Below are positions 34,952 to 45,692 of a stretch of DNA of 64,000 nt, one piece after another. This DNA is from Kovacikia minuta CCNUW1 (lineage in GTDB: Bacteria; Cyanobacteriota; Cyanobacteriia; Leptolyngbyales; Leptolyngbyaceae): assembly GCF_020091585.1 (NCBI RefSeq), contig NZ_CP083582.1, forward strand, positions 2,294,001-2,358,000, written 5' to 3'. Within the stretch, counting starts at the first letter, position 1; each line of letters starts with the position of its first letter. The notes beneath the pieces are model-generated. The model saw only the letters and a list, made by a program, of their open reading frames with translations, did no database searches and was not told where the DNA came from. The position numbers were made by a program, and so were the translations under genes.

Positions 34952-36217
34952 ATGTCAACCCATAAAACAGGGCTTAAGTCAAAGCATATTGTTCTAACCT
35001 CCCATCCCGTTCGATTTGGACAAAAACCCCTTCCTGTTCAATGGGGGGAAGCAGACCCGTTCAAGCGGGGAGCTATTATTGGCACCTTAACAAATTCAGC
35101 TCACCGTAACGTAATCGGCACCCATTCTGGCTCCTACGGAGTTTACCGCGCTCTGGCAGTGGCAAGTGGTCAACTCCAATCAGACCATCGAGCAGATCTG
35201 ACCAATACTTCTCCAGCAGAACATATTGGTCCCCACCCATCCTGGTCTGATCCCGATCGCATCGTTTCTTTAGACCCCTTTGGAGCAATTGTGGGAGAGG
35301 TATACACGGATCTCTATCAGCAGGGATACGATATTCGTCCCACGATCGCTGTCACCAAGGCGCATATCAACATGCCAGAGTTGCAGGAAGCCATTATTAA
35401 GGGTCGCATTCAAGTTGATGGCAAAATTTTGAAACCAGGAGGAGACCTGGTTGTTACCAAGGCAGCGATCGAACCCGTTTGGTATCTGCCTGGAATCGCA
35501 CGCCGATTGGGAGTCTCTGAAGCAGATTTGCGCCGTGCCCTGTTTGAGCAAACAGGCGGTATGTTCCCCGAATTGGTGACCCGCTCAGATTTGCACGTTT
35601 TTCTGCCGCCGATCGGCGGGCTAACTGTTTACATGGTGGGTGACATCGCTGCCATCACGGCTCCCGATCGTCCCCTGGCAGTCCGGGTTCACGATGAGTG
35701 TAACGGCTCCGATGTGTTTGGCTCAGATATTTGCACCTGCCGTCCCTATCTGGTGCATGGCATTGAAGCCTGTATTCAAACTGCCCAAGAGGGAGGAGCC
35801 GGAGTTATCGTTTACCTGCGTAAAGAAGGTCGCGCTCTGGGCGAAGTGACAAAGTTTTTGGTCTACAATGCCCGCAAACGTCAGGCAGGAGGCGATCGTG
35901 CCGATGCCTACTTTGCCCGCACCGAGTGTGTTGCAGGCGTACAGGATATGCGCTTCCAGGAACTCATGCCAGATGTGTTGCATTGGTTGGGGATTACCCG
36001 CATCGATCGCTTTATCTCCATGAGCAACATGAAATACAACGCCATCACCCAGTCAGGAATTGAGATTGTGGAACGGGTTCCCATTCCAGAAGATCTGATT
36101 CCGGCTGATGCCAAGGTTGAAATAGAAGCCAAAAAAGCCGCAGGTTACTACACAAACGGCACGGTTCCCGATGAAGTGACGTTGGCAGAGATTAAGGGAC
36201 GGAGTTTGGTGGAATAG
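34952..36217 (+). CDS. GTP cyclohydrolase II-like protein, URC1 (uracil catabolism) type
   Basis: 421 residues from ATG at 34,952. The C-terminal half is a RibA-like GTP cyclohydrolase II fold with the zinc ligands in HDECNGSDVFGSDICTC. The N-terminal 170 residues (SHPVRFGQKPLPVQW; IGTHSGSYGVYRALAVASG) are the extension typical of the URC1 subfamily. Members act in the reductive URC route of pyrimidine degradation known from yeasts and found scattered in bacteria. The next gene is DUF1688/URC4, the usual partner, which makes this reading much stronger than riboflavin synthesis. Confidence 0.8.
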   Translation: MSTHKTGLKSKHIVLTSHPVRFGQKPLPVQWGEADPFKRGAIIGTLTNSAHRNVIGTHSGSYGVYRALAVASGQLQSDHRADLTNTSPAEHIGPHPSWSDPDRIVSLDPFGAIVGEVYTDLYQQGYDIRPTIAVTKAHINMPELQEAIIKGRIQVDGKILKPGGDLVVTKAAIEPVWYLPGIARRLGVSEADLRRALFEQTGGMFPELVTRSDLHVFLPPIGGLTVYMVGDIAAITAPDRPLAVRVHDECNGSDVFGSDICTCRPYLVHGIEACIQTAQEGGAGVIVYLRKEGRALGEVTKFLVYNARKRQAGGDRADAYFARTECVAGVQDMRFQELMPDVLHWLGITRIDRFISMSNMKYNAITQSGIEIVERVPIPEDLIPADAKVEIEAKKAAGYYTNGTVPDEVTLAEIKGRSLVE

Positions 36218-36262
36218 CTAGTAGGTGGTAGGTGGTAGGGAAATGATAAAGGATAAAAATCA

Positions 36263-36318
36263 TCTCCCCACTTCCTACTCCTACTCCCCACACCCCACAC
36301 CCCACACCCCACACCCTA
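36263..36318. repeat. CCCCACAC low-complexity tract
   Basis: Tandem CCCCACA units (36,284-36,317) after a CTCCCCACTTCC stretch in the gap between URC1 and URC4. A similar C-rich tract lies inside URC4 at 37,142-37,175, where the frame breaks. Confidence 0.7.
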
Positions 36319-36326
36319 TTCCATCA

Positions 36327-37576
36327 GTGCTTCCCGATCCCACAGACTCAACCACAATCGCCTACCTGCGTTCTCCCCAAGCGATTCGAGAGCGTTGTGG
36401 GCAACTATTTGATTTGGCCTGTGCCAATAAACTCCAATACTTCCAGTGCGATTTAAGCCAACTCGATCGCGTTGCCGATTACGTAATTCAAATTACACGC
36501 GAAAATTACCCTGATTTAGCGATTCCATTCCATAGTCGCTGGCGACATTTTGAGGTAGGCGGCAGATCTCGATTAGAGGCGCTAGAGAAAAAACTGGCGG
36601 AACTATCACCCCTGGAACAAGCACAGGCAAAATTTGACCTGGCAATCATCAGCGTTCTCCTGGATGCCGGAGCTGGCTCTGTTTGGCGTTTTCAAGAACC
36701 AGGAACGGAGCAAATTTTTCGGCGATCGGAGGGCTTAGCAGTTGCCAGCTTTCACCTGTTTTGCGAAGGAATGTTCTCCAGCGATCCAACCCATCCTTTG
36801 CAGGTAGACGCGATCGCCCTCCAGCAAATAACCGCAGCAAGCCTGAGCAAAGGTTTGCAGGTTAGTTCCACAAACCCACTCGTTGGTGTCTCAGGTCGGG
36901 TAAAACTTTTAAACCAACTCGGTCAAACCCTTCCGCTTTATCCCCAACTGTTTGGCTCAGACCCTCCCCGCCCTGGTTACCTGGTCAACTACCTGCTGGA
37001 ACAGGCAACCAACCATCACCTGGCAGCCCCCAAAGTTCTGAGTTCCGTCCTAACCGGATTCAGCAACATCTGGCCCGGACGCATCACCCTATCCGGTATT
37101 AACCTCGGCGACGTCTGGCACTACCCCGCCCTCTCCCTATCTCCCCCCCCACCCCCCACCCCCCACTCGTCCCCTTCCACAAACTCTCCCAATGGCTCAC
37201 CTACTCGCTTTTGGAGCCATTACAGGAGCTTGGATTAGAAATCATTGAGCTAGACAGTCTCACGGGGCTACCAGAGTATCGAAATGGAGGGTTGTGTCTG
37301 GATCTGGGTCTTTTGCAGATTAAAGATCCTGGGGTTCTACAGCAGCCCCATTCACCGGGTTCAGAAGTCATCGTTGAATGGCGTGCCCTCACTGTGATTC
37401 TCCTCGATCGCATCGCCGATGCCCTGCGCCAAAAGCTCAACAAAACCAGCACCGAACTCCCCCTAGCAAAAATCCTGCAAGGAGGAACCTGGGCGGCTGG
37501 ACGCCAAATTGCTGCTGAATTGAGAAAAGACGGAGATTCCCCAATTCAGATAAAAAGCGACGGAACAGTCTTTTAA
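36327..37576 (+). pseudogene. DUF1688/URC4-family protein, frame broken in a poly-C tract
   Basis: Two frames join into one protein of about 415 residues from GTG at 36,327 (VLPDPTDSTTIAYLRSPQ). The first covers most of the domain (HSRWRHFEVGGRSRLEALEK; LLDAGAGSVWRFQEPG; VSGRVKLLNQLG). After YPAL at about 37,130 it runs into Pro-rich nonsense encoded by CCCCCCCACCCCCC. The second frame resumes with LVPFHKLSQWLTYSLLEPLQ and continues to TVF. This family works with URC1 in uracil catabolism. The break coincides with a low-complexity C tract, so slippage or an assembly error is likely. Confidence 0.8.
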
Positions 37577-37680
37577 GCATACTCCCCACGGATAGGCACA
37601 GATGCTCAGGTGTCAGGTGTTAGGTGTCAGGGAAAGATTCAAAACTCAAAATTTAAAGCTAACAACCCATAATTCATAAT

Positions 37681-39498
37681 TCACAAAATAGGCTCCTGAT
37701 ACAGCGGAACGGTAAACGTAACCGTGGCACCCAGTCCCTCGCCCATGCTGTAAAAATTCACCACACCACCCATCGCCTCGATCAATTTTTGGGAAATCGC
37801 TAATCCCAAACCCGTTCCTCCATACTGGCGGGTACGGGAACCATCCACCTGGCTAAAAGATTGAAATAACTTGTCTTGCTTATCGAGCGACACCCCAATT
37901 CCCGTATCTGCTACCCGCACCTTCACCATGCCGGGAAGTTCTTGATTTTGAACCATCACCTTTTTCTTAATGACTTCAACGCTGACCGTAATCCCGCCTT
38001 CATGGGTAAATTTGATGGCGTTGCCAACTAAATTGAACATCACCTGCTTCAAGCGTAAATAGTTGCCATAGATGATGATTTCATCATTCGTTGGGGGCTT
38101 CTGAATCTCGAAATAAAGATCATTCTTCTTCTGTTGCACCTGTTGGCTATAGGCAAACCGCTCAACATCATCCAGAAGTTCGTCCAATTTGACAGAACTC
38201 AGCTCAATTTGCATCTTTCCGGCTTCGATTCTTGCAATATCAAGAACATCGTTGATGATATGAAGCAAGTGAAGCGCTGAATGATAGGCTTCCTTAATAA
38301 AATCGCTTTGCTCCTCTGGATCATCCGCCATCCCATCCATGATTAACTTGAGGAACCCAATCATGCCATTGAGCGGGGTTCGCAATTCATGGGAAGTGTT
38401 TGCCAAAAATTCACTTTTCAGGCGAGAAGCCTCCTCTGCCTGATATCTAGCTTCTTCTAATTCCCGATGCTTTTGAAGTAAACTACTATTTGCCTTTTGC
38501 AACTCTGCTGCCAGCATTTGGCTTTTATTTAGCAACTTTGCATGGGCAAGGGCTGTGCCCACCTGATCTGCCAGGTTCTGAATCAATTCTAGTTCCGCTT
38601 CGCTCCACACCCGATCGCGATCGTACTGGTATAAAACAATCAATCCATTGGGTTGCTCCTGGTAGCAGGTCGCAATGATTAACCTTGACCGAGATTGTTT
38701 CTCAGCACCTTGATGAGACTCAGCAGACGGGGGTTCTTGCACCGAGACCGGTTTTAGGGTTTGAACCGCTTCATTGAAATGAGGTTCATCCGCCAGCCAG
38801 AACTCAGCACTTAAGCGCGGCGGGATAGAATCCTGACGATATTCAGCAACAACCTGAACCTTTGCCCGCTGATGGGGATCATAGTCACAAAAAATGCATT
38901 GATTCGCACCCAATGCTTTTCCTAGACCCTGTACTGTTTGCTGCTGAACCGTTTCCAGCTCAAGGGTGCGACTAATATTCCAGGCAATCTCGGTTAACTG
39001 CTTTTGATAGCGGTCTGAATTTGGGAAAAAAGTTGAGTAAGGGTTTGAATGACTGCTAACCAGCGAAAGTGAAAGATTTGGATCTACACTCTCCTTCCCG
39101 CTCCCAGCTTCAAGCAACCGCCCTGCCACAACAACTGCTTTTGGCGGTTGGTCTGGTAGCAAAACTGGACTCATGACCAAATCCAAAAGTAAGCAATGGT
39201 CACCACACTGAAAATAACACCGAAACCGTTCTGGCAATAAACGAGCCAGAACTTGCTTAATTTGGGCAATATAGGAAGCAACATCAGTTGGGTAAAATAC
39301 CCCCTTTGTACAGCTACCCAAAACCTGCTCTGGCTTGAGATTGTACTGATCGGCACTACTCCAGGAAAAAGACAGGTAATTTCCTGCTGCATCCTGCACA
39401 AACACCATCTCATCAACCGCTTCCTGTAAACAATCTCCTCCGTGAGACACCTCTAAACCTTCTGGTAGTGAACGTTGAAAGTCAGCAAGAGAAGCCAT
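37681..39498 (-). CDS. sensor histidine kinase (PAS-GAF-HisKA-HATPase)
   Basis: 605 residues from ATG at 39,498. N-terminal PAS (DEMVFVQDAAGNYLSFSW), then a GAF domain (about 160-320), a short coiled coil (AELQKANSSLLQKHRELEEA), HisKA with FLANTSHELRTPLNGMI (H box) and an HATPase with NLVGNAIKFTHEGG, DTGIGVSLDKQDK and GTGLGLAISQKLI. No membrane helix, so cytosolic. It lies alone on the minus strand without an adjacent response regulator. Signal unknown. Confidence 0.9.
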   Translation of the reverse strand: MASLADFQRSLPEGLEVSHGGDCLQEAVDEMVFVQDAAGNYLSFSWSSADQYNLKPEQVLGSCTKGVFYPTDVASYIAQIKQVLARLLPERFRCYFQCGDHCLLLDLVMSPVLLPDQPPKAVVVAGRLLEAGSGKESVDPNLSLSLVSSHSNPYSTFFPNSDRYQKQLTEIAWNISRTLELETVQQQTVQGLGKALGANQCIFCDYDPHQRAKVQVVAEYRQDSIPPRLSAEFWLADEPHFNEAVQTLKPVSVQEPPSAESHQGAEKQSRSRLIIATCYQEQPNGLIVLYQYDRDRVWSEAELELIQNLADQVGTALAHAKLLNKSQMLAAELQKANSSLLQKHRELEEARYQAEEASRLKSEFLANTSHELRTPLNGMIGFLKLIMDGMADDPEEQSDFIKEAYHSALHLLHIINDVLDIARIEAGKMQIELSSVKLDELLDDVERFAYSQQVQQKKNDLYFEIQKPPTNDEIIIYGNYLRLKQVMFNLVGNAIKFTHEGGITVSVEVIKKKVMVQNQELPGMVKVRVADTGIGVSLDKQDKLFQSFSQVDGSRTRQYGGTGLGLAISQKLIEAMGGVVNFYSMGEGLGATVTFTVPLYQEPIL

Positions 39499-39586
39499 TA
39501 GAGTCACAAGCTGGATGGAGTTGAAAATTCAGGATCAAGCGATCACCAGGCTACTAATCATCCAGTGATTTATCTCCAGTGATGAT

Positions 39587-39784
39587 CTATAGATACACCG
39601 ACTTCCCCTTAAAAATCTCTGACGCAAAAAACCTAAAGATGGAATATAGAAGAGGGACTGCCTGACGCAAAAAACGTTGGACTATTTCAGATAACAACCA
39701 ATTTCGCTGCTCTTTCGCCATATTGGACCGATCGCCCCATTGACAAAGTAAATAGGCAACCCATTCAGACGCTACACCCATCAT
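39587..39784 (-). CDS. small hypothetical protein downstream of RHH gene
   Basis: 65 residues, with a central helix (LLSEIVQRFLRQAVPLLYSI) and a hydrophobic-basic tail. It starts 24 bases after the stop of the RHH-like gene on the same strand, so the pair is spaced like an antitoxin-toxin operon. No toxin motif is recognisable, and the sequence may be a chance frame. Confidence 0.3.
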   Translation of the reverse strand: MMGVASEWVAYLLCQWGDRSNMAKEQRNWLLSEIVQRFLRQAVPLLYSIFRFFASEIFKGKSVYL

Positions 39785-39808
39785 AAAAATTAAACCTGAG
39801 AAAGTACC

Positions 39809-40039
39809 TCAGTCATTCCACTCACCTCTTGGAGGAATTGGAGGATTCCGCTGGAGATTGCGTGTCAAGTCGTCATCTCGGCTGTTGGCGTTCCTCAACC
39901 ACTGCCGAATCGCAACTTCGATAACCTTGCTGGGATCATTCGTGAGATGTTTAATTTGATCGAGTAAATCGGGATCGAGGTGGATTGAAACTTCCACTTT
40001 GTCAGGGGATGGATGGGGTTGGACAGCAGGTTCGTTCAT
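39809..40039 (-). CDS. ribbon-helix-helix protein, antitoxin-like
   Basis: 76 residues from ATG at 40,039 (MNEPAVQPHP); the longer frame to 40,096 adds Phe-rich residues without character. A beta strand (DKVEVSIHLDPDLLDQI) followed by helices (TNDPSKVIEVAIRQWLRNAN) fits RHH proteins. The C-terminus (RNPPIPPRGEWND) is an extended tail of the kind that wraps a toxin. Paired with the small gene downstream it may be a toxin-antitoxin module; that is unproven. Confidence 0.5.
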   Translation of the reverse strand: MNEPAVQPHPSPDKVEVSIHLDPDLLDQIKHLTNDPSKVIEVAIRQWLRNANSRDDDLTRNLQRNPPIPPRGEWND

Positions 40040-40499
40040 GATGATAGTTAAAGGCCCTTTGAAGAAAAATAAATCCCGGAGATTAAAGGAGTTCACCCTA
40101 TTAAAACCCTATCCTTAGGTTCAATCTGAAGGATCAGCGGTTGGGTCATTCCCAGAAGTGGCTAATGTGGTTAATAACGATTTATGGCACAAAATCTCGC
40201 TTACCCTTGATAAATTTTACATATCTAATTCAGCGAATAGATCGGAACCTCTCTATCAAGTTCTGATCTCGTCGGAGTTGGCTCGTCGAGATTTAGTAAG
40301 AGTCAGGAGGTAGAAGCCAGAAGTCAAAAGATAGGAAGGCAGATAGGAGAGGGCAGAATAGAGAATAGGGATAGGATTCTTCTATATCTACCTTGTTCTG
40401 TAAGGGATAACCGTACTCTGTCTAAGAAACAATTACAATACATTAAGCTCCAGCAGAAAGCTCTGGTAGAAAATTGAAAGTGGTAAGCATTTATTTTGT
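40040..40499. other. intergenic region upstream of lepA
   Basis: 460 bases, A/T-rich, with a GGGATAGGA/GAGAATAGG-type repeat around 40,330-40,375. It should carry the lepA promoter and the RHH gene promoter. I see no RNA gene. Confidence 0.4.
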
Positions 40500-42308
40500 A
40501 TGACTGACGCACCCGTCTCCCGTATCCGTAATTTCTCAATCATCGCCCATATCGACCACGGAAAATCGACTTTGGCGGATCGTCTGTTGCAGACAACAGG
40601 CACCGTTGATGCTCGAGAAATGAAGGAACAATTCCTGGACAATATGGAGTTGGAGCGTGAACGGGGCATTACGATTAAGCTCCAGGCAGCGCGGATGAAC
40701 TATACCGCCCGCGATGGGCAACAGTATGTTTTGAATCTGATTGATACGCCTGGGCATGTCGATTTCTCCTACGAAGTATCACGATCGCTTGCCGCCTGCG
40801 AGGGGGCATTGCTTGTAGTGGACGCCTCTCAAGGGGTAGAAGCCCAAACTCTGGCAAATGTTTATCTGGCTCTGGAACATAACCTGGAAATTATTCCGGT
40901 TCTGAATAAAATTGATTTGCCTGGAGCCGAACCAGAGCGAGTCAAGCAAGAAATTGAAGACGTGATTGGGCTAGACAGTAGCGGTGCGATTCCAGCATCC
41001 GCAAAAGAAGGAATTGGGGTGGATGAAATTCTTGAAGCCATCGTCCACCTCGTCCCTCCCCCTTCAGACACTACTCAAGAGCCGTTACGAGCACTTATTT
41101 TTGATAGTTACTATGATCCCTATCGGGGTGTCATTGTCTATTTCCGGGTGATGGATGGCAAGGTCAAAAAGGGCGATCGTATTCGCCTGATGGCATCCGG
41201 TAAAGAATACGAAATTGACGAATTGGGAGTCCTCTCTCCGACTCAGGTACAGGTTGAAGCCCTCCATGCCGGAGAAGTGGGATATTTAGCCGCCGCAATC
41301 AAAGCGGTTGAAGATGCCCGCGTGGGAGACACAATTACCCTGGCAGCAACTCCCGCCAAAACTCCCTTACCTGGCTATGTTGAAGCAAAGCCGATGGTTT
41401 TTTGCGGCATGTTTCCTACCGATGCCGACCAGTTTGAAGACCTGCGTGAGGCATTGGAAAAACTCAAGCTCAGTGATGCCGCTCTCCAGTACGAACCAGA
41501 AACCTCCAGTGCAATGGGCTTTGGGTTCCGCTGTGGTTTCCTGGGTTTGCTGCACATGGAGATCGTTCAGGAACGGTTAGAACGAGAATATGACCTCGAT
41601 TTGATCACAACCGCGCCCTCTGTGGTTTATAGAGTCACCACAATCAAAGGGGAAGTCCTCGAAATCGATAATCCTAGTAAATTACCTGACCCCCAGTATC
41701 GAGAAAAAATTGAAGAACCTTATGTTCAGGTCGATATCATCACTCCTGAACAATTTGTCGGTACTTTGATGGAACTGAGCCAGAGTCGGCGTGGTGTATT
41801 TAAAGACATGAAATACCTGACGCCGGGACGAACTACCCTGATCTATGAGCTACCCCTAGCAGAGGTCGCAACCGACTTTTTCGACCAGATGAAGTCCCGA
41901 TCGCGGGGCTACGCCAGTATGGAATATCAACTGATTGGCTACCGCGAAAATCCCCTGGTCAAGCTAGACATCATGATTAATAGTGACCCTGTTGACCCGC
42001 TTGCCACCATCGTTCATCGGGATAAGGCCTATGGTGTGGGTCGTGCCCTGACGGAAAAGTTAAAAGAATTAATCCCTCGGCACCAGTTCAAAATTCCAAT
42101 TCAAGCAGCGATCGGCAGCAAAATTATTGCGAGTGAGCACATTCCTGCCTTGCGCAAAGACGTTCTTGCCAAATGCTACGGTGGAGATATATCCCGTAAG
42201 AAAAAGCTGTTGCAGAAGCAGGCGAAAGGTAAAAAACGGATGAAGTCGATCGGGACGGTTGACGTTCCCCAGGAAGCTTTTATGGCAGTTCTTCGCCTGG
42301 AGCAGTAG
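40500..42308 (+). CDS. lepA: elongation factor 4 (LepA)
   Basis: 602 residues, normal for the family. GTPase motifs are complete: [15 protein letters not shown] (G1), GITIKLQ (G2), [12 protein letters not shown] (G3), NKIDLP (G4), ASAKEG (G5). Domain II and III, the LepA-specific C-terminal domain ([20 protein letters not shown]) and final [13 protein letters not shown] are in place. LepA back-translocates stalled ribosomes and helps their assembly, in the cytoplasm. It stands alone in this window. The start ATG is in the family's usual place. Confidence 0.97.
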   Translation: MTDAPVSRIRNFSIIAHIDHGKSTLADRLLQTTGTVDAREMKEQFLDNMELERERGITIKLQAARMNYTARDGQQYVLNLIDTPGHVDFSYEVSRSLAACEGALLVVDASQGVEAQTLANVYLALEHNLEIIPVLNKIDLPGAEPERVKQEIEDVIGLDSSGAIPASAKEGIGVDEILEAIVHLVPPPSDTTQEPLRALIFDSYYDPYRGVIVYFRVMDGKVKKGDRIRLMASGKEYEIDELGVLSPTQVQVEALHAGEVGYLAAAIKAVEDARVGDTITLAATPAKTPLPGYVEAKPMVFCGMFPTDADQFEDLREALEKLKLSDAALQYEPETSSAMGFGFRCGFLGLLHMEIVQERLEREYDLDLITTAPSVVYRVTTIKGEVLEIDNPSKLPDPQYREKIEEPYVQVDIITPEQFVGTLMELSQSRRGVFKDMKYLTPGRTTLIYELPLAEVATDFFDQMKSRSRGYASMEYQLIGYRENPLVKLDIMINSDPVDPLATIVHRDKAYGVGRALTEKLKELIPRHQFKIPIQAAIGSKIIASEHIPALRKDVLAKCYGGDISRKKKLLQKQAKGKKRMKSIGTVDVPQEAFMAVLRLEQ

Positions 42309-43040
42309 TACAGTCCCTCTTAGCCCTTAGTCCCGCAACCTGGTCTAGAGCAGGTGTTGGCATTGGGTGCTGGCTTTGACATGAGCCTCAACCAAACAGG
42401 ACGAGGGAAGGAATAGTCAGTAGTTAAGGGGTTCAGCGATATATGCTGCCCTAACCTCTATGGCGGTTGCTCTATTTTTAGAGCAATCCTAAGTGAGTAG
42501 AATGTAGCCAACCTGGCAAAAGGCAGAGGGCAGGAGCAGAAGTGAGGAAAGACAGCTGAGTTCCTTCTGTTGCCTTTTGCTGTGAATTCAGTAATTGCAC
42601 ACTTCCCTAAATTAAGAAGTGCTGTAGAGAAGTCCTATTGGTAATCTTAAATATTTGTAAATTCGGATCTGCTTGAATAGTGCCGATTTCAGGCGACCCG
42701 GCATCCTTGTAGGAACATTTAACGGGTAGATGCTTCTTCATAACTCTTGAAGATTTTATGAAATTGGCAGGGAGAGCTTTATCGAGTATCGAACCTTTAG
42801 TTAAGTTTCTAGAAATCAGTTGCTTAAATTGATCGGCTCTGAATTTCTTCTCAACGTGTATTATTCTGTGCGTTAGCTAAAGATGGAGTTTGCACTAGTA
42901 GGATTTCTGTGTACTTTTGATTTTTGGGTTCACACAAGCTCAGATAAATCCTTATAAAGGTTAATTTTGTTACACAAAAGCAACCCAAAAGGAGACTGTT
43001 TAATACTTCATCCCTGCCCTCTATCCACTACCCGTTTACT
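42309..43040. other. intergenic region, 732 bases
   Basis: No gene found. A short hairpin (TTGCTCT / AGAGCAA at 42,467-42,486) follows the lepA region, and the A/T-rich 42,850-43,030 is the likely promoter and leader of the UDP-glucuronate decarboxylase gene. The size suggests either a long leader or an undetected small RNA. Confidence 0.4.
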
Positions 43041-44009
43041 ATGAGAATTCTTGTCACTGGCGGTGCTGGTTTCATTGGCTCCCATTTGATTGATCGCCTG
43101 ATGCTACAAGGGCATGAAGTGATTTGCCTGGACAATTTTTATACCGGACATAAGCGGAATGTTCTGAAATGGCTGGATCACCCCTACTTTGAGTTGATTC
43201 GTCATGATATTACGGAGCCAATTCGACTTGAAGTAGACCAGATATACCATCTGGCTTGTCCCGCATCGCCCGTTCATTACCAATACAATCCTGTCAAAAC
43301 AATCAAGACTAATGTTATTGGCACACTGAATGTATTGGGATTAGCAAAACGAGTAAAAGCCAGATTTTTACTCGCATCAACCTCAGAAGTGTATGGAGAT
43401 CCTGACATTCATCCTCAATCGGAGGACTACTGGGGTAATGTCAATACAATTGGTATTCGCAGTTGTTATGACGAGGGCAAACGCGTTGCTGAAACCCTTT
43501 CATTTGACTATCATCGCCAGAATGATGTGCAAATTCGGGTAGCGCGAATTTTTAATACCTACGGTCCCAGAATGCTGGAGAATGACGGGCGCGTTGTCAG
43601 TAATTTTATCGTTCAAGCTCTCCAGGGAGTTCCGCTCACGGTCTATGGTGATGGGTCTCAAACGCGTAGTTTCTGCTATGTCTCCGACCTGGTTGAAGGG
43701 TTGATCCGATTAATGAACAGTGATCATCTAGGACCCGTCAATTTGGGGAACCCTGAAGAATATACGATTCTACAATTGGCGCAGATGATTCAACAGATGG
43801 TCAATCCTGAGTCGGAAATACAGTTTAAGCCACTGCCTCAGGATGATCCACGTCGCCGTAGACCGGATATTACCCGAGCGCAAGAGTGGTTGGGTTGGCA
43901 GCCAAGTGTATCTGTTCAAACAGGTTTGAAGCAAACCATTGAGGATTTTCAGGCACGGATTGAAAATCCTGAACCTGTTTTATCCAAGAGCGATCGCCTC
44001 GTCCCCTGA
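43041..44009 (+). CDS. UDP-glucuronate decarboxylase-like extended SDR (UDP-xylose synthase type)
   Basis: 322 residues. NAD-binding [11 protein letters not shown] at residues 6-16, [20 protein letters not shown] (Pro-rich motif of this group), STSEVYGDP and [11 protein letters not shown] (YxxxK catalytic pair), with [10 protein letters not shown] after it. This pattern is that of UXS: UDP-glucuronate is oxidised, decarboxylated and released as UDP-xylose. The next gene on the same strand makes UDP-glucuronate, so the two form UDP-glucose to UDP-xylose. Used in exopolysaccharide or LPS. Confidence 0.88.
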   Translation: MRILVTGGAGFIGSHLIDRLMLQGHEVICLDNFYTGHKRNVLKWLDHPYFELIRHDITEPIRLEVDQIYHLACPASPVHYQYNPVKTIKTNVIGTLNVLGLAKRVKARFLLASTSEVYGDPDIHPQSEDYWGNVNTIGIRSCYDEGKRVAETLSFDYHRQNDVQIRVARIFNTYGPRMLENDGRVVSNFIVQALQGVPLTVYGDGSQTRSFCYVSDLVEGLIRLMNSDHLGPVNLGNPEEYTILQLAQMIQQMVNPESEIQFKPLPQDDPRRRRPDITRAQEWLGWQPSVSVQTGLKQTIEDFQARIENPEPVLSKSDRLVP

Positions 44010-44173
44010 TAGGGGATTGGCTACCTTTACCTCCTCAATGGCACACCTTTTGCAGGCGAATCTCAAGGTAAGCCGCTGGGTCTCCTGGTGAAACGTTTAA
44101 GTTAAACCCAAAAGTTTCCGTTTGTTTTGCACTGCTCTCACTTCTGTTCCTGACATTTTTTGAGGATCTTTCC

Positions 44174-45589
44174 ATGCGTGTTTGTGTGATTGGTACTGGA
44201 TACGTTGGCTTAGTCACTGGGGCCTGTCTGGCTCATGCAGGTCATCATGTTATCTGTGTAGATAACAACGAAGAGAAAGTGAAGTTAATGAAGTCTGGAC
44301 GCTCACCCATATTTGAGCCTGGACTGTCGGAAATCATCCAGTCAGCGATTCAGGCAGAATTGATTGAGTTTACGACTGATCTAAGTGCAGGTGTAGCCCA
44401 TGGGCAAATCCTGTTTATTGCGGTAGGAACCCCTGCCTTAGCCACCGGGGAAAGTGACACTCGTTATGTGGAAGCTGTAGCACGGGGGATTGGGGCCCAC
44501 CTGAACGGCGAATACAAGGTAATTGTGAATAAATCAACTGTTCCAATCGGGTCTGGGGATTGGGTAAGGATGCTGGTACTGGACGGATACATGGAACGAA
44601 AAGTATCCACAGCAACTCCGGTTCTGGCTGGCGCAGGAGTATCTGGAGAAGCAAAAACGGTTCTTTCGCTCCCTAAAGAACCGGAATTTGATGTGGTTAG
44701 TAATCCTGAATTTTTGCGGGAAGGCTCAGCTGTTTACGACACCTTTAACCCAGACCGGATTGTTCTAGGTAGTAATAGCCCCAAGGCGATTACTCTCATG
44801 CAAGAACTTTATGCTCCCATTATTGAACGGCAGTATTCTGAGGATAAATCATTGCCACAAGTTCCAGTGGTGGTAACTGACCTAAGCTCAGCGGAAATGA
44901 TTAAGTACGCAGCTAACGCATTTCTGGCAACCAAAATTAGCTTCGTCAATGAAATTGCTAACATCTGCGATCGGGTTGGTGCTGATGTAACTGAAGTCGC
45001 GAAGGGAATTGGATTGGATTCTCGGATTGGCAGCAAGTTTTTGCAAGCCGGAATTGGTTGGGGCGGGTCATGCTTCCCTAAAGATGTTTCAGCTTTAATT
45101 CACACTGCGGATGATTATGGCTACGAAGCCCAGCTACTTAAAGCAGCCGTCAGCGTTAATCAACATCAACGGTTGATCGTCGTTGAAAAGCTCCAGCAAG
45201 TACTCAAAATTCTTAAAGGCAAAACGGTTGGATTGTTAGGCTTAACCTTTAAGCCTGATACCGATGACCTGCGAGACGCACCTGCATTAAACATCATTGA
45301 GCAGCTATCCCGTTTAGGAACCAGGGTTAAAGCATTTGACCCGATTGTTTCCCAGACTGGAATGCGTCATGGTCTATCCGATGTGATTGTGGAAACTGAT
45401 CCAGAACGTCTGGCAGATGGTTGTGATGCTCTTGTCCTGGTTACAGACTGGCAACAGTTTCTGAATATTGACTTTGCCAAGCTGGCAACACTGATGCATT
45501 CTCCCGTCATCATCGATGGACGGAACTTCCTGGATCGCAAAGTATTAGAACAGGCAGGTTTCCGCTACGTTGGGATTGGTAAAAGTTAG
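44174..45589 (+). CDS. UDP-glucose 6-dehydrogenase (copy 1)
   Basis: 471 residues. N-terminal NAD-binding IGTGYVGLVTGACLAHAG, the middle VVSNPEFLREGSAVYDTF, catalytic Cys in GGSCFPKDVSAL and C-terminal LTFKPDTDDLRDAP cover all landmarks of the family. An insert of about 25 residues (SGEAKTVLSLPKEPEF region) is a little longer than usual. It converts UDP-glucose to UDP-glucuronate with two NAD+. It follows the UXS-like gene by 164 bases on the same strand. A second, diverged enzyme is encoded at 48,479. Confidence 0.93.
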   Translation: MRVCVIGTGYVGLVTGACLAHAGHHVICVDNNEEKVKLMKSGRSPIFEPGLSEIIQSAIQAELIEFTTDLSAGVAHGQILFIAVGTPALATGESDTRYVEAVARGIGAHLNGEYKVIVNKSTVPIGSGDWVRMLVLDGYMERKVSTATPVLAGAGVSGEAKTVLSLPKEPEFDVVSNPEFLREGSAVYDTFNPDRIVLGSNSPKAITLMQELYAPIIERQYSEDKSLPQVPVVVTDLSSAEMIKYAANAFLATKISFVNEIANICDRVGADVTEVAKGIGLDSRIGSKFLQAGIGWGGSCFPKDVSALIHTADDYGYEAQLLKAAVSVNQHQRLIVVEKLQQVLKILKGKTVGLLGLTFKPDTDDLRDAPALNIIEQLSRLGTRVKAFDPIVSQTGMRHGLSDVIVETDPERLADGCDALVLVTDWQQFLNIDFAKLATLMHSPVIIDGRNFLDRKVLEQAGFRYVGIGKS

Positions 45590-45692
45590 AGGAGGAGTAA
45601 GGGGTGAGGGTGGGAAGAGGGAGTTTTAAGTATTGAGTTTTGAGTTAATTCTGGCTCCTATCTTTGACTCCTGATTTCAATTCTTCACCCCC

